From positions 1-39,055 of IMG/VR virus record IMGVR_UViG_3300025592_001620: 39,055 nt of DNA, one strand, 5' to 3'. The translations under genes and the position numbers were made by a program. The stretch comes from a virus. The first letter of the stretch is position 1. Every line of letters begins with the position of its first letter. Under the pieces are notes generated by a model. That model made no database searches, was not told the DNA's origin, and saw only the letters and a program-made list of their open reading frames with translations. Below are positions 7,193 through 17,400 of this stretch, piece after piece.

Positions 7193-9028
7193 ATGGCGAT
7201 AACTATAGCAGATCTTACAAGTAACGTAGCTACAGTAGACGGTGTAGTTACTGGTGATGGCGTATTTGATGAACTAATGGAAGCAGTCAATTCACAGCTA
7301 GAAAACCAGTACGCTTTAGGTAGAATAACTGGTGGAGATTTTGCAACTGTTTATTTAGGAGCAATGCAAAGTGCCTTACAATCTTCAGTTAGTTATACAC
7401 TTGATCAAGAAAAAACAAATGCTGATGTAGTATTAATAGGTAAACAAGGTTTAAAAATAGATGCAGATAAATTATTAGTTGATGCTCAAGAATTACTAAC
7501 AGATGCACAAAAATTAAAAGTAGATGCAGATATAGTTTTAAGTGGTAAACAAGGTGCAAAAGTTGATGCTGATAAATTACTAGTAGATGCTAATGAATTA
7601 TTAACTGATGCGCAGAAATTAAAAGTTGATAGTGATGTAGCATTAAATACTAAACAAGGGGCTTTACTTGATGCTCAAGAATTAAAAGTTGATGCAGATG
7701 TAGTATTAGTAGGTAAACAGGGCTTAAAAGTTGATGCAGATAAATTATTAACTGATAAACAGGTAGTTAAACTAACAGCAGATGTTGCATTAGGTGTTAA
7801 ACAAGGTACATTAACTGATAATCAAGCAGCAACAGAACTAAAGAAAGCTCTTGATATTGTTAATACAACTACTAATAGAAGTGCGTCACAAGCTACATCA
7901 GAAAATACAGCAATAAAACAAAGATTATTACTTGTTAATCAAACTGCGACTGAACTTAAACAAGCTTTAGACATAGTTGCTGCTACTTCACTTAAAGATA
8001 AGCAAGCATTGACTGAAGTCAAACAAGCACTAGATATAGTAGGTGCCACTACACTCAAAGGTAAACAAGGTTCATTAACTGATAACCAAGCAGCATCAGA
8101 GTTGAAAAAAGCTCTTGATATTGTATCAACTACAAGTGTTCGTGATACACAATCTACTAAAGATGGTTTACTTAAGACTGCTCAAACTTCAGTGGCAACT
8201 AATCAAGCCGCTACTGAACTTAAACAAGCACTAGATATAGTAAGTGCTACTTCACTCAAAGGTAAACAAGGAAGTTTAGTAGATAATCAATCTGCTACTG
8301 AACTTAAAAAAGCTTTAGATTTAATTGGAGCTACTTCACTTAAAGGATCACAGAAAGAATTAGCAGACAAACAAGCATTAACCGAAGTTAAACAGACATT
8401 AGATGTAATAGGTGCTACTGCACTCAAAACTAAACAAGGAAGTTTAATTGATAATCAAGCAGCAACTGAACTTAAAGTAGCATTAACTGAAGTTAAAAAA
8501 GCACTAGATGTAGTTGCTTCTAGTTCACTTAAAGATAAACAAGCATTAACTGAAGTTAAGAAAGCTTTAGATTTGGTTTCTAGTCAAGAAGTTCGTGATG
8601 CACAATCTGGTGCTGATATTACATTGAAAGGTAAACAAGGAGGATTAGTTGATAATCAATCAGCAACTCAAGTTAAACAAGCTTTAGATTTAATTGGTGC
8701 TACTGCACTTAAAAATGCTCAAGAAGAAAAAACAGATGCTGAAAAAGCTTTATTAGGACAGAAAGAAATTACTGAGTATGCACAAACACAAAAAAGTACT
8801 AAAGCTGCTCCTGATGCTGGTAGTATTATGGGTAAACAAGCTACCTTATATGGTGAACAATCTAAAGGGTTTAAATGGAACGCTGACCAGAAGTATTTAG
8901 ATACTCTCCTTAAAGCTTGGCAGATGAATGTTAATACTGCTGGTATCCCTAGTACAGGTGTGGATGCACTAAACGCTACAGGTACACCAAATATCAATAC
9001 AATTATCTCAGACTCTAAACCTACATAA
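7193..9028 (+). CDS. N4 gp54-like internal virion protein, expanded by repeats
   Basis: A 611-residue protein whose ends are recognisably gp54-like. The N-terminal ~75 residues hold GDGVFDELMEAVNSQLENQY followed by LGRITGGDFATVYLGAMQSA. The C-terminal ~70 residues hold EQSKGFKWNADQKYLDTLLK. N4 gp54 is about 270 residues from memory, so this copy is more than twice as long. The excess is a tandem-repeat rod (about residues 75-520) built on 7-residue multiples, described as a separate repeat feature. gp54-type proteins are packaged inside the capsid and are thought to be ejected with the vRNAP. The body is almost free of aromatics and Cys, and codons in it are strongly A/T-ending compared with the flanking ends. 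This suggests later internal expansion. Confidence 0.78.
   Translation: MAITIADLTSNVATVDGVVTGDGVFDELMEAVNSQLENQYALGRITGGDFATVYLGAMQSALQSSVSYTLDQEKTNADVVLIGKQGLKIDADKLLVDAQELLTDAQKLKVDADIVLSGKQGAKVDADKLLVDANELLTDAQKLKVDSDVALNTKQGALLDAQELKVDADVVLVGKQGLKVDADKLLTDKQVVKLTADVALGVKQGTLTDNQAATELKKALDIVNTTTNRSASQATSENTAIKQRLLLVNQTATELKQALDIVAATSLKDKQALTEVKQALDIVGATTLKGKQGSLTDNQAASELKKALDIVSTTSVRDTQSTKDGLLKTAQTSVATNQAATELKQALDIVSATSLKGKQGSLVDNQSATELKKALDLIGATSLKGSQKELADKQALTEVKQTLDVIGATALKTKQGSLIDNQAATELKVALTEVKKALDVVASSSLKDKQALTEVKKALDLVSSQEVRDAQSGADITLKGKQGGLVDNQSATQVKQALDLIGATALKNAQEEKTDAEKALLGQKEITEYAQTQKSTKAAPDAGSIMGKQATLYGEQSKGFKWNADQKYLDTLLKAWQMNVNTAGIPSTGVDALNATGTPNINTIISDSKPT
7415..8750 (+). 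repeat. In-frame degenerate tandem repeats, two unit types
   Basis: Inside the gp54-like gene, the first block (about 7415-7816) repeats a 35-residue unit of the form DADKLLVDAxELLTDAQKLKV plus a DADVxLxGKQG spacer, with shortened copies after it. The second block (about 7817-8750) repeats TELKxALDIVxATSLKgKQG with a SLxDNQAA extension, in 21- and 28-residue versions. All spacings are multiples of seven, as in a heptad coiled coil. Codons vary between copies, so the repeats are diverged at DNA level and kept at protein level. Confidence 0.85.
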
Positions 9029-9041
9029 GGGGTAATCTGCT

Positions 9042-11897
9042 ATGGCTTTTGTAGTAGCTTGGGTAGCAGCAGCCACAGTAGTGACGATAATAGTGGCAGT
9101 GGTAGTTATTGTCGCTGTTGTACTAGTTGTCACGGATCTGTTGGGAATGCTGGATGACCAAGTCATTGAGCTATTTGATGTACATAATCAACCTCTGTTC
9201 GCATCCGATACCATCGAACAGAGTAATCAAAATGTAGCTACTGCATTATTTAATGATATACCATTAGCTGATTACCTACTAATACACGCAGCCTACGCTC
9301 CCTCAATCTCCGTAGATTTACGTAAGTTTATTACTTATATAGATGATGATAACTACTTTAGTGGTTTCCCTGAAGTAACCTCCTTTATGAATTACGTAGA
9401 TACAGAGGAAGTGTTAGATGTATTAAATACATTAGAAGGTACCCCCTGTTCTCTACAGTCCTCCAAATTAGGGGGATTGTCTATTACAACTTGGATACGT
9501 TATTGGTTACAAGAGAATAAAGGATATGACTATACCACCAACACCTTAATTGAGCCTACGATTAGTGCTCTACCTCTAGTGGTTCAGTATACTGACTACA
9601 CGTACAATGAGGCGACAGATGACTATAGTGTATCCATATCTTTAACCGGAGAGGCTATCCTACTACCTTACGTAATACCTAGTAAACCTATAGGTAGCCA
9701 TTATACAATTGTATATATAAAAGATAATGATCCAGTAGTAGATAAACTCTTTATCTATAAGACGGGTACAGGTACATACCCAGAATTAGATAATCCTACT
9801 ATTGATGTAGATACAGATGCAGATGCATTACAAGTATTACCTGCGATACCCCTCAGAGTAAATAATGTTAATTATAATACTACCCCCTCTACTCGTACAG
9901 ATCAGATAAATGAATTATGTGGATTCCTTAATTTACAGCCTGATGGTATATTAAGTAGTATCCTAGATAATCATGATGGGGATATTAATGATTTAGATCA
10001 TATCTACCTTAACTTTGGGGTACGGATGTGGGATACTACACAAGCGGGTATGACGTATTTATTTAATGTGTTCCAGAATTTATATAGTGGGGGTATATCA
10101 ACTCAAGGGGATTATGATTCTACCTCTAGTTCGGATGATAAACCCTACAATGCGATAGCTATAATATCAGAGGATTATAGGTATGCATTTAAGTTTAGTT
10201 ATATAAATTATACTCATACCCCCTTAGCTGATATTAACTCTAATCCTAGTAGTATAGAAAATGAGGTATATTATTCTCAACCTAAATTCTTTGAGGGTAC
10301 TACGTTAGTAAAGACTTACTACGCCTCTAGTGGGCAGGCTACGTATAATCTTAAATACGCAGCAAGCAATGCTACAGAGGTTCAGGACTTTTTAGATGGT
10401 AATGGCCACCTAGCTCCTGGGGCTACTGCTAGTGAAGCAGGAGAGTGGTTACAAGTAACAGAGAGGTTTGCTTGGTCAGGTAATGTATATGATAAAGACT
10501 TTGAGCTGGTTACTGGTAGTCAGCTACAACCTTTTAAAATATACAGGGGAATGCCTAACACTTCGTTTGGATCCTACAACGCTGAGAGTTGGGGTTATGC
10601 TTATGGGGAGACAGATACCCCTGACAATATTATTAGTATGACACTCACTACCCAGCACTCAAACAGTGTGTGTGCACTAGACCAGTCTTTCGGTATCCTC
10701 GACAGTAACAGCGGTATATGGGCAGATCACGGATGTAGAGGGACATTCTCACTTAGGTTCAGTCAGCCAGGGTACAATGGAGACCTACAGGAGGTCGATA
10801 CAGCTACTGACGCTACATTTATAGGTCAACATATGACTTACTACCAGATTGTCCCTAACGGGCTTAATGCGTACACTGTACAAGCTCCTACAGGAGTATT
10901 TAATGTACGGGATACAGAGTCTAGTAAGTACAAGATGGTTAACTTCAATCTAGCTAATAGAGATGACCTAATGGTTCCTCTATTCTATTCCCAATTGCAG
11001 GGTATTTCTAAAGAAGATGTAGGCAAGTTATGGTTAACTAGTTCCCGTGTAACTGTGATGGTAGCCCACTACGAGGTTATTGAGGTAGACATCTGGTCGC
11101 TGGTATTGATGATTGTACTGATTATTATAATCGTTTATGTGACTATGGGTACTGGAGCTCCAGGATCTACAAACCCAGGGATTACGTCTGTTCTGAAAGG
11201 ATCAAACGTGCAATTAGCTACAATGACTTCTGCTGAAACCGGTGCGCCTATGTTAGTAAATTCTGCTAATGGAATTGGGGTAACAGGGGACGTATTAGTG
11301 ACTAGTAGTTTAGGGATAACCTATACAACACCATACGCTTTAGGTGTAGCTATAGGACCAACTTCAATTGCATGGGCTCCTACAGCAATTAGTTTTGCTA
11401 CTAATTTGATAATCAATCAGATGATTAATTTAGTCGTACAAGAGATAGCAGAGGAGAGTCCTTTAGTAGGATTTATAGTAGCTGTAGGCTTACACATGAA
11501 TTTTGGTATAGGTAAAGATATATCATTTGATAGTATCGACTTAGTGGATGTATTAAAATTAAGTACTATTACTATTGATTCAGTAGCTACTGTGACTACT
11601 GTAGTGGCAAGAATGGAAGCTGAAGAAGAGGCAATTAGACATGAAAAAGCTATAGCCCTAATTGCTGATACTGATTTATTAGTACAAGAAGAACTAGATA
11701 AAATAGCCGCATTGACAAATGACCGTAATACTGATACATTAGAGATGTTAGATGTAGATATACGGGGGGTCATTACCCCCATATACCCTGAGAAGTTTTA
11801 TGCTAAAGTATATGCTAATAAGCTATATGATAATGTCTTTAATATATCAGGACAAATAGATTATAAATTTAAACAAGATTTTAGTAGAATGACTTAG
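9042..11897 (+). CDS. Membrane-spanning internal virion protein (N4 gp53 position)
   Basis: A 951-residue protein that opens with an extremely hydrophobic 35-residue stretch (residues 2-36, almost all Val, Ala, Ile) and has a second strong hydrophobic segment at about residues 683-705 (SLVLMIVLIIIIVYV). Weaker Gly/Ala/Ile-rich helices follow at about 750-820. The segment between the two hydrophobic helices is beta-rich with many Tyr, Asp and Asn, like an extracellular or lumenal domain. The last 80 residues are helical and charged. There is no enzyme motif. By position it matches N4 gp53, and the membrane segments suggest a protein ejected to help form a conduit across the cell envelope. That role is inferred. 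Confidence 0.68.
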   Translation: MAFVVAWVAAATVVTIIVAVVVIVAVVLVVTDLLGMLDDQVIELFDVHNQPLFASDTIEQSNQNVATALFNDIPLADYLLIHAAYAPSISVDLRKFITYIDDDNYFSGFPEVTSFMNYVDTEEVLDVLNTLEGTPCSLQSSKLGGLSITTWIRYWLQENKGYDYTTNTLIEPTISALPLVVQYTDYTYNEATDDYSVSISLTGEAILLPYVIPSKPIGSHYTIVYIKDNDPVVDKLFIYKTGTGTYPELDNPTIDVDTDADALQVLPAIPLRVNNVNYNTTPSTRTDQINELCGFLNLQPDGILSSILDNHDGDINDLDHIYLNFGVRMWDTTQAGMTYLFNVFQNLYSGGISTQGDYDSTSSSDDKPYNAIAIISEDYRYAFKFSYINYTHTPLADINSNPSSIENEVYYSQPKFFEGTTLVKTYYASSGQATYNLKYAASNATEVQDFLDGNGHLAPGATASEAGEWLQVTERFAWSGNVYDKDFELVTGSQLQPFKIYRGMPNTSFGSYNAESWGYAYGETDTPDNIISMTLTTQHSNSVCALDQSFGILDSNSGIWADHGCRGTFSLRFSQPGYNGDLQEVDTATDATFIGQHMTYYQIVPNGLNAYTVQAPTGVFNVRDTESSKYKMVNFNLANRDDLMVPLFYSQLQGISKEDVGKLWLTSSRVTVMVAHYEVIEVDIWSLVLMIVLIIIIVYVTMGTGAPGSTNPGITSVLKGSNVQLATMTSAETGAPMLVNSANGIGVTGDVLVTSSLGITYTTPYALGVAIGPTSIAWAPTAISFATNLIINQMINLVVQEIAEESPLVGFIVAVGLHMNFGIGKDISFDSIDLVDVLKLSTITIDSVATVTTVVARMEAEEEAIRHEKAIALIADTDLLVQEELDKIAALTNDRNTDTLEMLDVDIRGVITPIYPEKFYAKVYANKLYDNVFNISGQIDYKFKQDFSRMT

Positions 11898-11908
11898 GAG
11901 AAATAAAT

Positions 11909-12517
11909 ATGAGTTTAGGTGATAAGAAGAGTACCGCTCAACAAATTAGGGACAAGCGCCTAAAGGCGTTCCAGCAGCTCCAGTCCAGCGACGTAATCCA
12001 ATCCACACGGGACACAGACAATCAAAAGTATGAGACAGCCCTGAATGCAATGTCCGGGTACCAACCAAAAAAGACTAAGCAACCTGTAGTTGCACCAGAA
12101 GTAGTGGAGCCCTCTGCCCAATGGACTCCGGAATACAAAGAATTTTTAACGAATCTTTATACGTTAAATAATAATAACGCAAAAGATTCAGGGTTGTTTG
12201 GGTACTCTAGGAATCAGGTTGGGGCGGCTACTGGATTGTTAGGAGCAGGTGCTAATATCTTTGGTGTATATGACCAATACCGAGCCAATAAAGAAACAGC
12301 TAGACATAACCTCGTTGCAGAAAACCAAGGGTGGCTAAATGCTATTGGGGCAATCCAGCAGGTTGATTATGACATAGCAGCTAATAAACCTATGGCAGTC
12401 GCTATGGGTGGTTGGGCAGATAGTCAAGGTATGCAGGATGTAGCAGCTAATTATGACCAACTATCTAATTATAAATTAGCTGAGCCTATGCAAGCAGCAC
12501 TAACCCGTACAATATAA
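11909..12517 (+). CDS. Small internal virion protein (N4 gp52 position)
   Basis: A 202-residue protein with a polar, helical N-terminus (about residues 1-75) and a Gly/Ala-rich helical segment at about 97-125 (GAATGLLGAGANIFGVYDQYRANK) that resembles the amphipathic, membrane-active helices of small podovirus internal proteins. A typical AGGAGAAATAAAT leader precedes ATG. It lies between the gp53- and gp51-like genes in N4 order. The function is not established here; a partner of the ejected proteins is likely. Confidence 0.6.
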   Translation: MSLGDKKSTAQQIRDKRLKAFQQLQSSDVIQSTRDTDNQKYETALNAMSGYQPKKTKQPVVAPEVVEPSAQWTPEYKEFLTNLYTLNNNNAKDSGLFGYSRNQVGAATGLLGAGANIFGVYDQYRANKETARHNLVAENQGWLNAIGAIQQVDYDIAANKPMAVAMGGWADSQGMQDVAANYDQLSNYKLAEPMQAALTRTI

Positions 12518-12529
12518 AGGAGTATACTC

Positions 12530-14413
12530 ATGGCAGTAGCTACAGCATTTAACATAAGTGACGGGCAATTCAAAGCGCAGGAGTATATCGAGCCTACAGC
12601 ACTTGATGTAGGGGATATCTTCGCACCAATAAGTGACGAATTGGCTGCTGGGAGCACACGAGACTACAGAGGTGCTTTAACTGACCATACTGACGAATTA
12701 GCCCGACAGAAGGCAATCAAAAACTACGTAGCCATAGAAGAGGAGCGTTTACTAAACGCACCGGATCGTGAGTTAGCGAGTGTTCAAGCAGCAGATAGTA
12801 TTGCTGCGTACCTTAGTCCGCAGGCTAAGGCTAATAGGGACGAGGCTCAAAAGCAACTTGAGGCGAAGAAAAGCATAGATTTATATCTAACTGGCAATAC
12901 GATATCTAACAGGAAACAGTATCTCCCAGACGAGATAGTTAGGGCTAACGTCGCTGCAGGGCAAACTGAAACAGTTACCCAAAATAAGGCAGACCTAGAT
13001 ACTCAGTTGTTTAACTTAAGCACAGAACCTAGTGCATTAGAGCAAATGACGAAAATGCAGGAAGATATCTTTAGGACCCAACTAATGCAAGGGGGTCAGA
13101 CTGCTGAACAGGGTTATAATGACATACTGATTAAAAAAGCAATAAATGAGTTCACTAGTCCATTGGCTCGCGATCTGGCCCTACGACAGGCGCAGGTAGC
13201 CCAGCAAACTGCTGAGAACAATATAAGGAAATTGGAGAATGAGGCGAAGATAATAGACACACACCTAACCGCAAGCTTACCAATTGCCCTGGACACAGCT
13301 AATAAGGTAGCTGCAGACAAGACAAAGAATGCAAGTACGATAGTGGCTAATGCTGTCACTGCACAGGCTCAGAAGGTTCGGGAGGAACAGCTGCGTTTGT
13401 CACTTGCTGAAACAACTTTAACTATAGAGGAACAGAAGGCTGCCCTCAAGGTAGTCGAGGGTTTGGGTGAGGAGATAGAAATAGATCAAGCAATAAAGGT
13501 AGCCAAGTATGTCGTCAATGAAACCCCCCACCTAACGGGCGTAATGAATGACCTTAATAATACGACTGAAGATAAATTAACTGCTATAACTAACCTGGCA
13601 CAAGGTATTATTAGTCAAGGGGTAACACCAGAGCAAACAGCTACTCAAATTAAACCATATCTGGATACCCTCACAGCGACACATAAATTCGCTACCGATA
13701 GTAAACAAAGTGTGGATACTCTTATACAAGACCTTGTAGGTGAGGGAGGGGCAGTAACCCTCGCTACCTTGAAAGATGTAAGGAAAAGCCTTACAGCCTT
13801 TCACGGGAAGCGCTTCGTATTTACTCCACTTGCTGATGATTACGCTAAGAAGGTAATGGGGGCATCTAATCTACCTACACAGTATAAACAATTAGCAATT
13901 AGCCATAACCAAAGTATTATCGCTGCGCAAGAACAAGTAGACTTAATGAAAGCGGCTAGCAGTGGTGAGTTATTTACTGCACAACAGTTTGCAGATAGTG
14001 TGGGTATCTCTGTTGAGGAGCTAAGAGATACTGTGTTCGGTGAATCTCCGTATACGGACTTTAAATCAGCTATAATTAATATAGCAGATCAGTTATATGG
14101 TACGGATCCTACTGATATTAGAAGAAGGCAGCTGTACTCTCAGGTGAACCAACGGGTAATCTTTAGTATAAGTGGGTCTAATGAAGGTGGTATAGCTGCA
14201 CTTGGTGGGGTCGATACTCTTGAAGATGGGGTGGGAGATGATGCAGCCAACTGGAATAAAGCTGAGGCAACGTCTTGGCTTAAGGCTACTTTCCCTGATG
14301 GCTTTGGTCCGAATAGCAAGTTCAACAAAAAACTTTTAATAGAGGAAATACGGGCTGCCTCAGAAAAGTTAGACCCTAAGAATTGGAAATCCTTCGTATA
14401 CGGTGAGAACTAA
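12530..14413 (+). CDS. Helical internal virion protein (N4 gp51 position)
   Basis: A 627-residue, largely alpha-helical protein with many Gln, Ala and Glu and several coiled-coil stretches (about residues 215-310, with NNIRKLENEAKIIDTHL and KVREEQLRLSLAETTLTIEE). No catalytic motif is seen. The ribosome-binding site is AAAGGAG. Its TAA shares a base with the ATG of the giant vRNAP gene (TAATG at 14411-14415), so the two are probably made in a fixed ratio. The gene order identifies it with N4 gp51, a capsid-internal protein. Size and helical content also resemble the internal core proteins of other podoviruses. Confidence 0.65.
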   Translation: MAVATAFNISDGQFKAQEYIEPTALDVGDIFAPISDELAAGSTRDYRGALTDHTDELARQKAIKNYVAIEEERLLNAPDRELASVQAADSIAAYLSPQAKANRDEAQKQLEAKKSIDLYLTGNTISNRKQYLPDEIVRANVAAGQTETVTQNKADLDTQLFNLSTEPSALEQMTKMQEDIFRTQLMQGGQTAEQGYNDILIKKAINEFTSPLARDLALRQAQVAQQTAENNIRKLENEAKIIDTHLTASLPIALDTANKVAADKTKNASTIVANAVTAQAQKVREEQLRLSLAETTLTIEEQKAALKVVEGLGEEIEIDQAIKVAKYVVNETPHLTGVMNDLNNTTEDKLTAITNLAQGIISQGVTPEQTATQIKPYLDTLTATHKFATDSKQSVDTLIQDLVGEGGAVTLATLKDVRKSLTAFHGKRFVFTPLADDYAKKVMGASNLPTQYKQLAISHNQSIIAAQEQVDLMKAASSGELFTAQQFADSVGISVEELRDTVFGESPYTDFKSAIINIADQLYGTDPTDIRRRQLYSQVNQRVIFSISGSNEGGIAALGGVDTLEDGVGDDAANWNKAEATSWLKATFPDGFGPNSKFNKKLLIEEIRAASEKLDPKNWKSFVYGEN

Positions 14414-17400
14414 TGACAGGACATGTATTAGACTCTGCAATTGACCGAGCCAAAGCAAATGTAGCACCTGCGTTACTAGCGGAAAAAGCTAGTATAATGG
14501 ATAAAGTACTACAACGTAAAGTCAGTGTATTAGCTCCTACCATCCCAGAGATGGTGGCACCAGTACCAGAAGTGACCCCCGAGATCATGTTAGAAGTGAC
14601 CCCTGCGCTCACACCTGAGATTGTGCCAGAGATCACACCTGCGATTGCGTCAGAGAGCGCAGCTGGGATGTTGGAGCCTGAAGGTACACTAGGAGACCCT
14701 GCAGTTGTAGATATGGCTGTATCGCCTCCTGAGGAGCCTAAGGATAGCTTTACACGTATACCCATCCCAGAATACTTACGCCAGCAAGCAGAACCTCCCA
14801 CTAGGAATGACATACCTGTAGATATTCTACCTAAGGAGGACACAACTCCTGTAGATACTAGTTGGTTGAATGCTTTTAAGGGTATTGGGAGTATGGGTGG
14901 GGCTGCTTCAGTAGATACTGTTAAGGCACTTAGGGATATGTATCAGTATGTCGCAGGAGATGATATTAGTGATTTAGCTAAACAGTTTAATTCACATGCC
15001 CCAGCTGAGGATGTAATTACTGAAGCAGACTTACAGATGTTTGTTGGTACTAAAAAATTAAGTTATACCACTCCACCTTCTAATGAACAAATAACCTTTA
15101 TGCAATCTTCCCAGTATAAGAATCTGAATAAGATGGATACTGACTTAGAGATGCTAGACATGGAATGGAAAGAAGCCAGTATAAACACAAAGGCTGAACT
15201 ACATGAACTATCTGGTTGGGATAACAGGGACTTAAATGAATTAGTACAAGGCAGTAATGTTACCTGGCAGAGCGGGAAGGGCTTTACAGATACTTTTGGT
15301 AAGATGGTGGATTATTACATGGATAACTCAGGAGCTAGTCTCCGATCTGCTATTCCATCATTAGTTCATACTATCCTTTACTCTGGGGGTAAGGCGGTAG
15401 AAGCAGCGTTCTCTACAGTACAAGTACATAAGTATTACAATGAATTTGTAGATGCTAATGAGAAACTGTATGCAGACTTTACTACTGAAGAAAAAGCAGA
15501 GGCTTTTGTATATGCATTAGGAGCTGTAGGGACTGAATGGTTTGGTGAAAAAATATTAGGTAATGTTGGTAAAAAATTAGGTAAAGCAATACCTGGTAAA
15601 TTTAAGAACATGGATTTTGAGATTCCTTCGTTAACCAAAGCAGGACAAGTAGCTGTTAATGCAACTGGGGTAGTATTTGCTTCTGGTGCCTCTGAGGCCT
15701 CTACAGAAACATTTCTACAACTTGGCACAAATGTACGTGACCCAAATTTCAAAGAAGGGGATGTCGCTACAGCATTTGCATTAGGATTAGTTGGTACACC
15801 TACGGTAGTTAGTACAGTAGCAGCAGGGGATACAGCTATCAATACTGTTATAGATAGTACACAATCTACAAATACACAGGTTACTACAGAGCTAGATAGA
15901 TTAACCCAGATTCAGACTGATAATCTGGCGAGTATAGCTAAAGGGGAATCAGATCTAGATATTGATGTAATCCCACATTCTGAGAAAGATACATCTATTA
16001 GTGCAGCGGCACAGACAGTACAAGCTTCAATTGCTGAAGTAGAAGCTAATTTAGCTCAAGCGACGCGTAATCTCAATACAGAGAAAGTGGATGCAAACGA
16101 TCCTGAAGCAATAGCTGAAGCACAAAAGAATATTGACACGTTCACCACTAGACTGAAATTACTAAAAGAACGCCAACAGGGCATAGTCAAATCCTTAGCG
16201 ATAGCCAAGCGAGCACAACTCGCTGTTGGGACAGTAGAAGCTGAAATTGTTAAGAAGCAAGCTCAAATAGACAAGCTAGATACGAAGGTACCTGCTAATG
16301 AAAAAGAGACAGTTAAACTAATCAATCGCAAAGCTAAGATACAGGGGGAGATTGACCAATTAAAACAAAACAAGACGAAGGCAGAGGAGTTAGCTAATGT
16401 TGATTACACAGGCTTAACAGATGCTGATAAAACTACCACTACTACTAAACTCACTGAATCTGTTAAGTCAACAGTCAGGGAGCATCGGGAGGATAGGGCA
16501 CAAGAGCGTGCAGACAAGCAAACTGAAAATGCAGTACGTACCGACCAGGTTAAAGAAGAACTAGACACTGTAAATGAAGAAAGAGAAGTACTGCGTAAGG
16601 AGATCCTAGCAGAGAAAGACCCTACTAAAAAACAGGCACTGAAAGATGACTTATCAATCAAGTATGCCGAGAAACAAACTCTGCTACAAGAGCAGCAGAA
16701 GTTAGCAAAGGAGAAGGATACATACCAACAAAGTTTTGTTAAGAGAAGTGTAGCTAAAACTAAGAATGTAGTATCTAAGGTGGTAGACACAGTTGCCGCT
16801 ACTGCTAAGGGTACAACTAAATTTATCAAAGAACAGTCTAATACCAATAGGGTTATCAAATCTATCGTAGAGGATTTCCAAACCTACGCTGAGGACTTTA
16901 CAGGGATATCTATAGTAATAGATACAGAAGAGAAAGATAACGACAATAAGAATACTCCAATAGATCTAAGTGCAGGCACTACCTCACCAGAACGTGTAAT
17001 GGAGTATATCGTGACTGCAGCGGGGCAGGTTACTACGAAAGTAGAAGATGAATTAGCTAAAATAGAGGAAGGCAGTTCTGAGAAGACGTTATCAGTTGCT
17101 GAATTGAATGAGGCTTTAACTAAAGCCCAAGAAGCATTGCTGCGTGTCACTCGTGCAGAGAATCAACTACCAGCAACTAATCTTGATTCTGGGCGAGTCA
17201 AACAAGATGTGAATACCAGAATAAATAAAGCAGCTAAAAAAATAGATAAATTAGCTAAAGCACAAGGAATACCTGCTACTGCAAAAAAACAAAACAAGAA
17301 ATTAATGAAGTTAATAGAGGCTGTTGAGAAGGCACAAACAGATGAAGAAGTCAGTACAACCCTCGCAGCATTTACTAGTATAGTTGAGTCCACACCGGGA

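Noticed and set aside
7415-8750. CRISPR-like array, because of regularly spaced repeats
   Set aside because: The repeats are in one long open frame, diverge at the DNA level, and are multiples of 21 bp with no unique spacers. They are coding repeats.
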